A stretch of DNA of 64,000 nt from Trichoplusia ni (Eukaryota > Arthropoda > Insecta > Lepidoptera > Noctuidae). This document shows positions 23,541 to 36,650 of the stretch, one piece after another (positions within the stretch are counted from its first letter, which is position 1; the number at the start of each line of letters is the position of its first letter). Both the position numbers and the translations under genes were made by a program. The stretch is taken from positions 620,001 through 684,000 of the forward strand of contig NC_039500.1 of the NCBI RefSeq assembly GCF_003590095.1, in the 5' to 3' direction. Under the pieces are notes generated by a model. It ran no database searches, was not told where the DNA came from, and saw only the letters and a program-made list of their open reading frames with translations.

Positions 23541-24549
23541 TAGATAATTGAGTTCTCATCATGAACAATTCTAATACGATAAGTCATAATCAATTTGTAT
23601 TATTATAGATCTGTTGTAATAATTTGAAAGCGGTATTAATGAACTCCGAAAAACAAAATCTCTTTTAACAACAGAAAAAAAAATTAGCTTAACCTGTATC
23701 GTACTCAGAACCCACACCACATGCGTGTCTCTTTTTGTATTTTGGACAAAATTTTGTATATTTTTATATCCGTAGCTGCGCGGACGATAAAGGAATCTGA
23801 CGTTCAGCCATTCAACTAATGGGAGGTCTGAGCTTACATTCCGTCATTTGGATTTTAACTTTTATTTCGAAAATAATGCCTTTTTGAGACTTTAACCTAT
23901 TTATACATTTGTTTGTTCTTTTTTTTGTCAAAATCGGAGAATAATTAAACTTCATCAGTTGGTCATATATCGAGAAAAGTATCTCAATAGGTTGGTGCTT
24001 CAACCAGAAGATAAGAATGTTCTAAAACTAGATGTTACTATGACTGTCATACGTCATCTCGTTTCCTAAGTCCTAACACACAAGATCATAGCAGGTTCAA
24101 GTATTTTTTGATAATTTTCGATCAATTACAATTTTCATCGTAACCCTTTAACAATTAATCCGAAGACACCATTCCGAGTTGTCTTTTGTTTTTGTAATAG
24201 TTTGTAAATGAGCTCTCAATATCGTGCTATTCCGTCCATGTGCCAAGGTATTTAAAGAATAGGGCTGTCAAGACGCCCCGCATATTAAATTTATGATACC
24301 GAATGGCGTCTGCTGTTATTTATGGCTTAAATATATTTTATCGTAGAATTAATATGCTTCGGCGCGATCAAAGAAGGTTTTTGATATTATTTAGTTTCAT
24401 AAACTTATTGTGTAGCTTTGATAATAACTTCATGGAAAGCTTTTTTTGTTTTTTTTTGTTCCGCAGCCCTAGTTTTGCTTGGTATAAAATAGTGTTTTTA
24501 AGTATCTATTGATGTCATAAGTAAATATAATACAATGGGTAGAAAATTG
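23541..24549. other. Non-coding stretch, nothing recognised
   Basis: AT-rich, with no motif-bearing frame, repeat family or RNA gene seen. Confidence 0.4.
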
Positions 24550-24605
24550 TGGAAGGATTTGGGGGAGGCCTTTGCCCAGCAGTGGGACACAGTGGGCCAG
24601 AGAAC
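24550..24605 (-). repeat. Repeat fragment of the 'taggcctcccc' family
   Basis: 'gggggaggcctttgcccagc' followed by 'agtgggacacagtgggc' is the minus-strand form of a repeat very common in moths. Related pieces lie at 40761-40805 (minus), 41911-41970 (plus) and 62526-62575 (plus). Confidence 0.5.
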
Positions 24606-26322
24606 AAAAAAAAAACAAACAGTAGGTAGGTTTTTGCTTATAGGTAACGTATGCTCAGTTTAAATATTTATTATGTATAGGTACCTAATAATATACATTT
24701 ATTATTTCCATTTGAAATGTTACCATTCCACAAATCATCGCAAAAAGACCTCACTGACCCATTTGCACACTTTTTTTAGATAAATTCATGAGCAGTAAAT
24801 ATTCAGCAACTACGAAATCTGATACGCATCAAATATTTGTGACAACCAACATTTTACATGCCAATTTTGTATGCCAAAGCAATCTAAAAAATGGATTTAT
24901 TTCACATCGTTTCGCCCAAACTGTGTCAATAGTTGAACTAGGTGTAGATTTTACTAGTTTTATCTATTTGTGACGATCGTACATCATAGTTTTTCATTTC
25001 GTATAGATAGTTTGTGTGTAGTTTTTATAGTAATCTCTTTTGATGGCTGTGTACATTTATCACACTAGCTTTTACTGAAGGATTTGCACGTTTAAATCTC
25101 GCTTACGTTGATAAAAATAGCCCGTCTCTTTCTATTTAATTACATCTATAACATATTATCTCTCTTATATGTATTATCTATATCATTAAATTAATTATGA
25201 CACTAACTCTAAAAGCTATGAAAGCAAATTAATTCATACAATTCAGCTACAAAAGCTCGAAAAGCAACCGTTGCGAGTAATTCAGAATCAAAAACCCTAA
25301 CACCAACAAGCTTCAGAACCAAACGCTCTTGAAATAGGCGTTCAATTAAAAAACAACATCGCCTCCCTTATTTGTGAGGGCCCACTGTGCACTTCATAGA
25401 CGCACGTCATCAACATAAATTGGGGCGGAGCGTGACACAGGCTCCATCTCGCGTATCACGTAGGAACTACATTATTCTGCCGCCACAAATCGTACGTATT
25501 TCACGAATATTCGGGAGTTATGCTCAAATGTTTTTCTCTCCACAAAGCTGCCTGTATCAGCATTTTAGGCACACGGTCTGATAAAAAGAAAAATGTTATT
25601 TCGCTTGCTTTTGTTATTTTTTGCTCATTCTTTGTATAATTTGTGATTTGTGTCTAAATTCTATTTAAATTTAGCTATTGTTATTCTAAGTGTGTATGGA
25701 AAGTTGTTATAAATCGGTTTTAAATTCAATTTTGAGCTTCCAAAGAGTTTGAAATCAAATGACAAGGGTAAAGTAAGACAAAAAATTTTTTTTTTTTGGA
25801 AATAGTTTTAAAAAATCATTAAGAAAATTAACAAAACACTGCACACAATTTCGCACCATCTTTTTGTAATTACAACGTTAAACAAAAATGTATTTTAAGT
25901 CATAGTGATTAGAATTTAAAATCGTTTGTCTAGTGAAGCAGCAGCTGTGGATAGTCTCCATTTGTCCCATTCCATTTTAGATTAAAGTTCTCGACGGGGC
26001 CTCTGCGTGTTGATCCGAGTCCCTACGTGATCCTCCCTAAAGGATCGTATTCGACCCTCGCTGTTAATAGCGTAAATAAAAAATAAATTATAATTCCCTA
26101 TTATTTAGGCGTGTGTTCTTTGTTTTAAGGTTAAGATTAGGGATACAAGGGGGTTGGTTTATTACAGGAAAAAAGTTACGAGTCCGAAATATAAGTCATG
26201 TTTGATACAACATTTTATACATGCTAATTAAAAACCCAATTACTCACTTTGTGTTATAAAGCATAATAATATATATTCATTAATTCGTAACTTTGTAGTA
26301 CTCTTTCAACCGCCATTTTTTA
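24606..26322. other. Non-coding stretch
   Basis: Nothing recognised. A GC-richer segment at 25370-25560 lacks known motifs. Homopolymer T/A tracts occur near 25790. Confidence 0.4.
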
Positions 26323-26370
26323 TGACTAAGGTTGGTCCGGTTGAGTCCAAAACTAGTCAGGCGTTATTAA
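26323..26370 (+). repeat. Repeat fragment, 'ccaaaactagtc' family
   Basis: 'gttggtccggttgagtccaa' then 'aactagtcaggcg'. It is a short diverged member of the family also at 56911-57025, 58697-58765 and, inverted, 63580-63646. Confidence 0.45.
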
Positions 26371-29300
26371 AACAATCATTCACCTATGTACTATGTAATA
26401 GAAGTCGAAAGTATAAACCCTCCACCTCAGCCCATACTTCTAATAAAATTGTGGATAATCTTTCATGGTTTCTGATCTGCTGATGATTTTCTAATGATAA
26501 ATATAACTATAATTATAATTCATAACATAGTATTTTGGCAAAAGCCATTGCAGTTATAAATAGACAATTAAAACTAACAATGTTCGTGTCACCTTTGATT
26601 GATGGGTACATGGAATTGAAATCTCTTGCATTGCTGTTGACAAATGATTGTCTAGCTTGTTATACATGTCTGTGTAAAATAATAATTCTTTATAATTTTA
26701 GACGCAACATAAATACTCATTTGTGAAAATTTCAAGATAAAATGTAAAAAATGTAGGTTAAAAGACTGCCTGTTGTTAAATGATGTCGTTCTGCTTCTCG
26801 TCTAAAACCCATCCTTATAGGCCGACGGTAAGTCTTTAGTCTTCCTAGGCTCTTAGACAAATAGTGTAGGTTCTTACATTTAAGATCATTGTAGCTACAC
26901 GAAATGGAAATAAAAATTCAAAATATATTTTTTTTAGGTTTGCCTGCGGTAGAGATTAACAAGCAGCACCTTTGTACATCTATAATTTTGAATTTTTCCA
27001 GTACTTTTAGTACAAAAACTACTTTTAAGTTAAAAAAGTAAATGATGAAACGCAGACAGATACCTGTCTGAAGCCGTCCTGTGTAGTTCTAGCGTTGGAA
27101 AGCTTTGTATACTAGGGGCCCATAGCAACAGGTTCCCGGCGCCCGGTAACAAACCAAAGCCGAGTTCCGAATGCACGACGGAATTAAGCAAGAGAAAATA
27201 TGGACAACCCTTTGCTTAACATAATTTTGTGTGGACCCTACCTGATATTTAAAATTCCAATGCTAAAAAGGTGGTAGACAAACAAGAGTTAAAAATGGGA
27301 CGAAAATGATGATTATGTTATTTATGTCGGATTTTTAGTTTAAAAATGAATATGTTTATAAGTGATATAAAAGTCGTACAATTGCTCTTTCAATCTTGTT
27401 ATCATATTTCTATAAATACATAATTGTTTTCTTCGTTCGACTAAAACAAGCCGAAACTGAACGTCCCAATATAATTAATCAATGTCTTACCCCATTCCTC
27501 TCTCCAAAATATTTCATAACATCTGACAGACAAATATTATATTTTCCCGGAATATTGATGAAACAGGAAGACATACAAAATCATTGTTATTTGTCTTGTA
27601 CAAAGAATTTAATTAGAGCTTTTCGAGTCTTTGGACGTGAAATTAGATAGCTACTTATGAAGTGAGCCCCGACATAATTAAGTTTAAAACAGGTAGCTCG
27701 AAGCAACAAAATGAATCAAAATTAACCCAGCGCAATTTGACGGCACCGTGTCGACGGAATTCTCAAGTTTAATTAAATAATATTTTGTTTATCACATGAA
27801 CGGAACCAAAACGGGAGGAAAAAAGAAAAATCTTCTCATTAGCTTTGATGTCGAAATAATTAAGTGCCTCAATAAGGTTTTATGCGGACGTTACTGGCCG
27901 TAGAATTCTCTGACTGTATTTTGTTGATGGTTTCTTATCCGTAAGGTATAGACAAGGTATAGACTTTTTAAGTACTCCTTACGAACTCATATTCTAGTAT
28001 TTACTAGTACTAACAGATATAGAGAGTGAAAACAAGAAAAAAAATATTAATATAATTTAGTAACCTGTTGATACGCAAAATATATTAAAATACTAAGTAT
28101 CATGAAATGAAATCAAATCAAACTAGTCAAAATTCTCATCAGAAAATATTAGACAAAACACTAAAACCCGTGAATCACTTCCTTGACAATTCAACCACAA
28201 GCTCGCCTGCTTTTATGACTACCGAAGGACAAAACTTTGCTTGTTATCCGAGAAATATCACAACATATTTCGATGCCTTTATGGGGAAAGTTTGTGAAGC
28301 TAGACTGGCAGGAATCATTGACCGGCCCTCCGACAGAGCCTTCGATAGAAAACTTTTCGCGACTCCATGAAACCGATGTTATTATGTATTGGATATAACG
28401 CTCATAATTCCAGCCACAATTGAGAAGAACTTTGAAGTATGTTTGAGCGTTTGTTTATGATAATGTATTTATTACATAACTTCCAAATTTGGAAGGCCTG
28501 ATATTCGGTGTCTGAGATATAACAATGTGAATTTGAACAGTAGTCAACCAAAATAAGATATTCTTTCCAAGCTTATTACCTTTGGACACCTTAATCAAGT
28601 AATATCCTCATAAACCCAAAGTTATCTTTTGGAACTGATAACATTAATATTTTTTTCCTAGAAATATACTAACAATGGTAGTATGGCTACATTTAAAAAA
28701 ATACATAAATGCAATAAACTAAACCGCCAAAACACAAACAGGAAAACAAACACATTTAAAATCAAATAACTTGCTAATTATAAATTCATACTTTTAATTT
28801 AAAATCATTGTTCACAAATCCGCAAACTCGAAAAACGATTACAAGTATAAAATGGGAAGTTGCAAACGTTAAATTAATTTAGAGTCCGTTAAAATGCGAT
28901 GGAGTTTAATTACAAGATTTGTCAAATAATAAATAAAGAAAGTTCTGTCTACCCTTCAGATACCGCAACGATTTATACCTCAGCTTCCCCTTCCCTTTAT
29001 TTAAGTTACCCCTTAAGAGCTAAGCATTGAATTTCTTGGAAACGGTTTTTTCCCTTCACGGTCCTGTGGTTATTGAGATCATTTGAAGTAGATTCGGAGT
29101 TTGATTAATTTCGTTTTCTGTTTATTAGCTGCTTGAGGTAATAAATGTGGATGTACATTTTTTCTTTATGTTGTTGGGGATTTTTCTGATTTTCGTTTAC
29201 GTTGTTTTGCCTTTCGTTTGACTTTCGACCAGCTAGTACCTACGAGGTATATCATATTTGGGGTAATCCCAGAATATAATACAATACCTATAGAAGTTTA

Positions 29301-31045
29301 GCTTCTCCTATCCCTATCGACCCTATCGACATTACCTATAAGTAGACTTCCACCTCATTTCTTCATACCACCGAACAGTTGCTTCCTAAAACAACTAATT
29401 ACAAACAAATGAACATAACATATAAATCAGCAACTATACAAAACTTTGCTACAACAGGGTTTGTTCTAATTTATCGTCCGGATGATCTGTCGGGGATTTG
29501 TCGTAGCACTGACAGATCGCGTTTTAATGCTGACGCTATCCGTAGCCGTGTAGCCGTAGCTGCGTAGCAATTACCAACCGAATTAGGGCAACGGTCCCTG
29601 TGTACAATTTAACACTTTTTTATCCATTACTGTAGACTTTAATGATTCAGTCGCAGAAGTAAAATGACAACGGGATAAAGTAGAGTTGTAGAGCATTTAA
29701 AATTTCTGTTACGACAAACAAATTAGGACACGAAAAACACTTTTTATCGCTTCAAAAACTTTGACCTAGTTCTCAATAGTAAATGATAAAATTATTTGAA
29801 ATAATCAAGGCCCTGTTTGAAATACGTCCGTTGTATGTAAAAAAATAACAAACATACACAATCTGCTACGTGCATGGCGTAACCTTACTCTTAGTACTGT
29901 TTTCCTCCAATTTATTTGAACACGCTTTTAAATAAATACTCATCTAATGAGGGACCAAACAAACAAATCCTGTTTAATGACCGTAGCTATTGATGTTGAC
30001 TTTAATAAGAACACTCGTTGGACCAGAGTCTAGGCACAACAAGACAAAGCCTATTTGATTAAGGCTGAAAAGAGATTACAGACCTTTATCTGATTTAAAC
30101 CTTTTTTGTTGAATTTCAATGTTTTTTTTATTTGATTAATTAGTTCAAGTTACGATAATATAACCTCCTTTTGATTTGTTTTTTGCGTTTGAAAGTTTTA
30201 AATTAAACGCTTTTATGTTCTCTGTTTTTATACACTTTTATGTGTACTCGCAAAGGAGGTAAGCTAAGGTGATGGCGGAAATGACATCAGTCCTCGTCTT
30301 GAGGGATTCGAATAAATGTTTTTAGGATAGAACAGTCTGATGTCAAATACCTATGGCTAATAGTGGGGTAATGAAAAACGTTATTCGTAAAACATGTTTT
30401 TTACCCATTTCTCTACCTTTGATTTACATAATAGCCCAAAATATAGAGTTTGTTCTGGTTATTTATTTAGAGAATCTCAATTTATGAAGTCAATACTAAA
30501 ACTTTACACTCCGGTGCTTCTATTGATTATGCTTACATTCAGCCTTTACAAAGTTAAATTTGTTTTGAATAAATACAACCTTTACGAAGAACTTTCGGAC
30601 ACTGTTCGCCAAGCTATCGAAACCCGAGCGAAAATGTATTAATTAACGACCTTATGTACATAACTATAAGTCTTAAATTAGATCTGAGATATCGTTAACT
30701 GAATTGTGGCTTCGGGCCTCGGTTATGTGCATCGTAGCGTTTAAATCATGCATGTATTATACTAACATGTTCAGGCTGTTCATCTGATATGGACACAAGC
30801 AATCAAGCATGTAATACCGGCTTGTATTGGTCGGAGTATTGTCTTACTTGCAAAAGCCATCGCAATATCACTGTCAAACATAACCATGGCACCATCAGCT
30901 TTTTGTACGATTGTTGTACTACATGCAACAGCCTATAAGCATACAATATAACTGAACACAACTTACTGGTGATTTTTTATGTATGATTATTTATGTATGA
31001 TATGATTACTTTGTTGTGTCGTCATGAATTGAATAAGACAATGGT
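26371..31045. other. Long non-coding stretch
   Basis: Unique AT-rich DNA with no supported gene. At 29536-29570 there is a locally repetitive 'ccgtagccgtgtagccgtag' segment. A GC-richer piece at 27065-27190 has no frame with known motifs. Confidence 0.4.
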
Positions 31046-31110
31046 GCATGCCAGGGTTTGCACCTACGGCCTTTGACTTGGTAGTTCAACAGTCATAGCT
31101 CTAAAAAAGT
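31046..31110 (-). repeat. Degenerate tRNA-SINE fragment
   Basis: On the minus strand 'ggtgcaaaccctggcatgca' resembles the B-box region plus the 'cggcacgcacc' continuation of lepidopteran tRNA SINEs. It is strongly diverged. Confidence 0.3.
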
Positions 31111-32540
31111 ATTGTTCACAGTTATATTGATACCGCAAGTCACGAAATATTGAGTGTACACGTAAGTAAACAATAGCACAAGTTCTACGTTTCACCTTCG
31201 TCGTAATATCACCTAAACGAGAAAAAAAACACTTGCCATAAGATTTGGCCCTAAACATTTTTCCACGTTAAACAATCCAACCCCTACCCTTAAAAAGCCA
31301 CAAAATTCACTGCGGCCTAAAAAACGCTAAAGCGATTTGTCGCAGCGACTGACGGATGGTGCTCTAATGAAGAGGCTGACGCGACCGTTCGCAATTACCG
31401 CACAAATTAATGCCACTGCATCGCTGATTACTGCTTTGCAATGCTGAGTGTTCTAACTGCTAAAATTAGAAGCGGAAAAATTGTACCAGAGTTTCCGCTG
31501 GCTCAATTCTGATTAGAGGTTTCCATTTTCACTATACGTACTTTTTTATGTAACCTGTTTTGTGTCTCGCAGTTTGGAAAATGATTCCTCTTTGACCTTT
31601 AGGCGATTGAAGAGGAATAATGTGTTCTGGGGGTTTTGAAACGAATGGTTAAAAACGTGAATTACGTGAAACGTTTCTTGTGAAAACCGAGTTAGGTTCA
31701 AGGTTAAGTCGAGCTAATTAAGTACTTTCCTGAAGCTCATTAAAAATACATTAAATAAGCCCTTTAAACCTTAAACCAAGTTCCTTAATACTTTAATAAC
31801 AAATTGTAAATACCAAGAGTTCGACGTAGTATTTATTTTAACGATGTTAATTCAAGTGGGCAGATCAAAGCAACAATCTTAAAATGAAAACGCCTTTGCC
31901 TTTAAAAGTAAAAATCGGTAGCTCTATGACCTCATTACCCTGAATAGGCCTTTATTCGAAACATTAGAATTTAATTGGATCATGTTTCTTATGACGTTGA
32001 GCATATATGCATGGATGTAACGTATTAATTATGTATATGTACGTCAAATACGAAACAAAAGCTCACATTTCCACATTATGCGAAAACGACGCCCGAAGCA
32101 TATGAAATGAAGTACAGACAGCAACAGAACTCCAAACACTATCAAATAAATATAGCTCCTGATTACCTTTGTATAGAATAACTTACCATCGGAATTAAAA
32201 AAAGCCAAAACAGGCATTATATAAAAAAAAACTACATGAACACTAATATGACACATGATTTTAAATATTTTTTGCACATTCGTAATTCAATTATTTTAGG
32301 ACTTTTGTCGCTGACCGTACTTATACAGCCAACAAACCGAATTGGTGCTAGCGTAGGTAACGTTAAGTGAAATTTTATGCCGTCTCATAAAAATCCACGT
32401 GCTAGGGGCCGATTAAGCGGTGGTGAGCATAACCTGAGTGAGAGAAGCATAGGTGCAATGCAGACACGCGTGACGATTATTGTAGTTTGTAATTTCAAGC
32501 TTTTTGTAACCGTATGTCTGGCTAAGTTACTGCCACACAG
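31111..32540. other. Non-coding stretch, nothing recognised
   Basis: No motif-bearing frame or repeat could be identified. Confidence 0.4.
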
Positions 32541-32760
32541 GTTGATCGATCACCGGTAAGGCGGTGGTTGATACGGTTGGTCCCTGGATGGGTGATCGTT
32601 TATGTCGATTCGTGCTTCAAAGACAAGTTAAATTGTAAAACCCGACTGTAGTTAGAAGATAAAAGTTCTGATATCCAGTATTGCCCTACTAAGGGATATT
32701 GCTTTGCCCAGTTGACTGTATTAAGGACGTCAAATACAGGCTCCGTTTAGAGCATTATTA
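32541..32760 (+). repeat. 5S-rRNA-like headed SINE, diverged copy
   Basis: GATCACCGGTAAGG (from 32549) is followed 38 nt later by GGATGGGTGATCG, mirroring box A and box C of the 5S rRNA internal promoter in order and spacing. The downstream body ('caagttaaattgt', 'acccgactgt', 'ttgcccagttgactg') matches the minus-strand copy at 4775-5105. It is too diverged and too short to be a functional 5S gene. Confidence 0.55.
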
Positions 32761-35360
32761 TTATACACATTATTATAGTTGGGGAAAGGCTATGTAATGA
32801 CTTGTAAATACAATACAGATATGCATTCGATTTAACCTCAAACACTTATAAAATAGCCACCTTGTTATTAATTAACATTCTAAACATTGTTCTTGTTACT
32901 GATTATACATATCTTTGAGGAGAAAATATCTCTGAAACCGTAACATTTTGCTATAGAATTTGAACGAACGTATCACGGTAGCTGTGCATTGTACAACAGT
33001 GCTAGTTCCGAACCATTTACCTCTGCTACTGAACCAGTCTTTTGTTTCCATTACCTTGTATTTTGTGCCCCAGCACGAAATATGCAGAGGATCACAGAGG
33101 TGGAAATGATTCAGTGCGCGTATTGTTCTTTAAGTAAGTTAGATGCTTTTGTATTGAATCGTTATTTGAAAAAAAAAATACTTTTTTGATAAAAAATCGA
33201 ATATAATTCCACGGGAACATAAAATCGTAATAAAAACTTTATATACATACCAACATTCGCGTTTTTAATGTAGGTAGGATTAGTGGGATGACAGGATTGA
33301 TTTCAAATAAGTTTACTTAAAATGTTCCTTTATCTTCTGTCGTGAGGCCCTTACCCTAAAACGTCAATAGTTTTTATTAACAATTAATATAATTTTACCT
33401 TTTTACATTTTGCGACGCAATAGAGATTGTAGATAATGCAAATTGAGATAAACGGAAATAAGAAACAAAAACGATATAACTATCTACGGTATTGAACCTT
33501 CTTTGTCCAAACTCACAGCACCATCCATTAACCTTTATCCCCGATTTATTACACGAAAAATATTGTGATTCAAGGAACGACCCTCCCTTAATGTTCGATA
33601 TCCATTGCTGCTTATGCCTTTAACAACAAACATACATCATGTGCAGACCCGCAAATGTATCGCGACCATACCTGACGTATCGTTCTGAGATACAAAACGA
33701 TTGTGTTGCCACGCTTCCAATTTCCTGGAGAAGAAAAATGGATTGAGACGCATCCATTCAGGGTGTAGGGTTAGCAGAAACAATACAATCGACAGTCTAG
33801 GAGTTCTTTGTTAGAACACACTTTGTTCTCTATGGACCAGCTTGGTAATGTTTGAGTACAAAAACTGAAATGGAGAAAAGTGATGGAAATTGCTCAGTAA
33901 TTGGTAAACATGGTAACCTCTTTTTTACCTAGTTGGGATATAGGCATACGGATCGTATACGCAATTTATTTATAACACTGTACGTATATAAATGTGTAGT
34001 GTATATAAATTTTAAAGCAAATAACTTCAAATTTTCTGATATTTAAATGTGTTTCTTGAAATAAAAATAAATGCATCATAGCAATAAAACCTGGCTGAAT
34101 CGAAGTTTTAAATACCAACAAACCTAAATAAACCTCTTCTTTTTTCAAACAGATTCCTCAAACCGTTATCTGACAGTTGTATTTAGAACGACAACCCAAT
34201 CGGAGTATTTCACCAGTTTGAAGTGAATTTGATTTGAACTTCGAATACCTATGAAAACAAAGTATACCGCCAGTCCGCCAGTTCGACACAACAAAATAAA
34301 AAAGAAAAAAAGTGGTTTTTAAAATCGGAAAGTATTTTTGGTGGCGAACAAAGCACGTGTATCAATACGAGTCGCACCGTTCGAAACTACACCAATATCA
34401 TGTTTTCTGCGTAAAATAAACTTTTAAACCTTTCCGCGTAGTCGTACGGTCGGTATATTACAGTCCCTCGTATTTGGTCACGTGCAATTTGGGTAATTTT
34501 TTTGTTGCGAAACTTTTTCTGGTCAGTTTATAGGCGCGTGACTTTACGTACTCTTAAAATCTGTCAGTTTATTAAACGTTTTCACTGCTTCTTTGTAATA
34601 AAATACTTTTGTACGCCTCTTTCGTATAAACGATTTATGAACTGATAAATTAAATGATTTGCTATTTCACATTTAAACGAATGTGCTGCCATCACAAATA
34701 ATTGTCACAATTATATATTTTTATTTTGTTGACATCGCGTTAAATAAAATACTGTTTCTACTTTATAAAATATACTTGAATTTCAAGCTTGCAACCCTGG
34801 TTAAAAGTGGAACGGTTTTAGAAAAGCTAGAGTCCGGCAGATCTCAGCACTCGACACAATGATGGATTAATGGCCGCCCGGGGAATACCCCGCTAGAATT
34901 TAAACTGCGCTTGAAGAAACTTTTTAAATGTAACGATATAGTTGTACCTGGTATCAGGTGTTACTGACTGACTTATGGCTTATAGTGTTGTGTGCTAATG
35001 GATGGAACTTAGTGTCGATAGAGAACTGTAGGTTGTACAACTTTTGACCTCTTTGGGCTAGTTTACCTTCGTAAACGTTTTTTAACCTTATCTTGTGTAT
35101 TATCAGACTTATTTCTGAATAAATAAGAGTAATCAATATCAATACATTTCTGAATAATCTGTAAATATCGAGAAATCTTTTATACAACCGCGTAGAAAAT
35201 GTATATTAATTTATAGCATTTCAACGCACCATTTCTGAAAAGCTGAGGATTAAATTAGTGGAATTTACAGTAGAAACACTGTTATTATTATTGTTTTTAT
35301 TATTTACCGGAATACAATATGATTATTATAATAACAAAATTTGTTTATTTTTTACTTTTA
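32761..35360. other. Non-coding stretch, nothing recognised
   Basis: No gene or repeat could be supported. 34860-34900 has a short inverted GC motif (cccggggaataccccg). Confidence 0.4.
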
Positions 35361-35364
35361 TTTT

Positions 35365-35432
35365 AATAAATATTTATTTTTGTTTCAGGTAAGAGACGAA
35401 CTACTTGGTAATCGAGGAAATATAATGTAAAG
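35365..35432 (+). promoter_or_regulatory. Candidate recursive splice site (ratchet point)
   Basis: A T-rich tract ending tttttgtttcag (to 35388) is joined directly to GTAAGA (from 35389). This gives the YnCAG|GTAAG form that defines recursive splice sites in very long insect introns. A second donor-like GTAATT starts at 35433, which could define a 44-nt recursive exon. That segment has stops in all three frames, so it is not coding. A match of this quality in an otherwise exon-free region suggests a plus-strand gene with a long intron. Confidence 0.4.
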
Positions 35433-36299
35433 GTAATTTAAGCCCTTTTCAAAGGGTTAGGTCGTCAGTTGATACTTGGGAACACAAACTACATTATCAC
35501 ACACTGATCACTGAAACAGTACACCCACAAAAAAATAATAAAAAATCGTCATAATATAAATGTTAAGAAACAATTATTTTGTGAAATGTATTTTTAATAA
35601 ATTACATTTCTAAATTAAATCTAACAAACACAAAACACATCACTTCAATTTTAAACGAAAAGCAATAAAGCAAACGCGACAACGCACAATAGATAGAAAA
35701 TTTAAAAGAAAAATAAAAGAACGTTAAGAAATAAACACGACATCAAATACGCGACAACTTGAGTGTCGAACTGGTCACTAGGACCATCAGCAAGAAACAA
35801 GCAAGAGCAAGAAATGCGAGACAAGAAACATTCGCAAGAACATTGAAACAAGAAAGACTGCCGTTCAAGTTACGCTTATCAGATAAATGTTTCCTTTTAT
35901 GATGTGTTTGTTCACGTAAGTACTTCGTGTTATTGTCTTGTGTGAGGACTGCCACATTTTATATGGCGGACATGACGTTTTTAGTTGTACGTTTTTTTTT
36001 CGGACATTTTTCCCCGGTCGAAATGTTCTTAACAGGACCGTAAGCACGTTTGTCCAATTTAGGGTATAAAAAACTAACATGATCACATTGTAAGATATAA
36101 AGTGTGTTTAGCAGATTATATAATTAAAATGATTTGGATTGTAAAAGATTGATATAAAATAAGATCTAAGATCTGCCCAGTAGAAACAGAATCTTATAAA
36201 TTAGGAAAAATCCGTGGATATCTAAAGTTAAAAAAAAACTTGGTGAAGAACACTCGCACGTAATTCACCTTTAATACAAAACAAAGTAAATTAAAATTT
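35433..36299. other. Non-coding stretch
   Basis: Two overlapping minus-strand frames of about 70 codons at 35743-36086 have no known motif. No repeat family was identified. Confidence 0.4.
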
Positions 36300-36370
36300 C
36301 AATCCATTCGAGAAGTACGATGCCACAGACAGACAGATCTGTCTGTCACTCCTCTTTTTGCATCATAGGT
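36300..36370 (+). repeat. Repeat fragment, 'gatgccacagaca' family
   Basis: 'cgatgccacagacagacaga' and then 'cactcctctttttgcatc' match the tail portion of the repeat at 1640-1880, in the same orientation. Confidence 0.45.
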
Positions 36371-36481
36371 CAAAATACGCTATTTTACCACTGCGGCAAT
36401 TTATTTGGCTAAGTAAGCAGTATGAATCACTTTAAAGCAAAAAACAATAGCTGACGCTGAAAGGGTGCCAAATGTTAGCCT

Positions 36482-36650
36482 TTATAATAATAATAATAAA
36501 TAATAAAAAATGTTTATTTTTCTCATTATCACATAATGTTACAGTACTTATTTTGTGTACTAAAATAGAGACTGGTGTCTGTGATAGGTAAGACCTGTGT
36601 TACAGATCACCAGGCTACCCTCCGAGGAGGGTCCCTTTATTTAGGTGTCG
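36482..36650 (+). repeat. (AAT)n tract and LINE tail fragment
   Basis: An imperfect AAT microsatellite (36482-36505) adjoins a segment with 'acctgtgttacagatcacca' then 'ggctaccctccgaggaggg', wording of a common lepidopteran non-LTR retrotransposon 3' region. The GAGG/CCTC core forms a small hairpin. Confidence 0.45.

Noticed and set aside
32541..32660. Possible functional 5S rRNA gene
   Set aside because: Only the internal promoter boxes match. The 5' and 3' stems are not there and there is no terminator at the right place.
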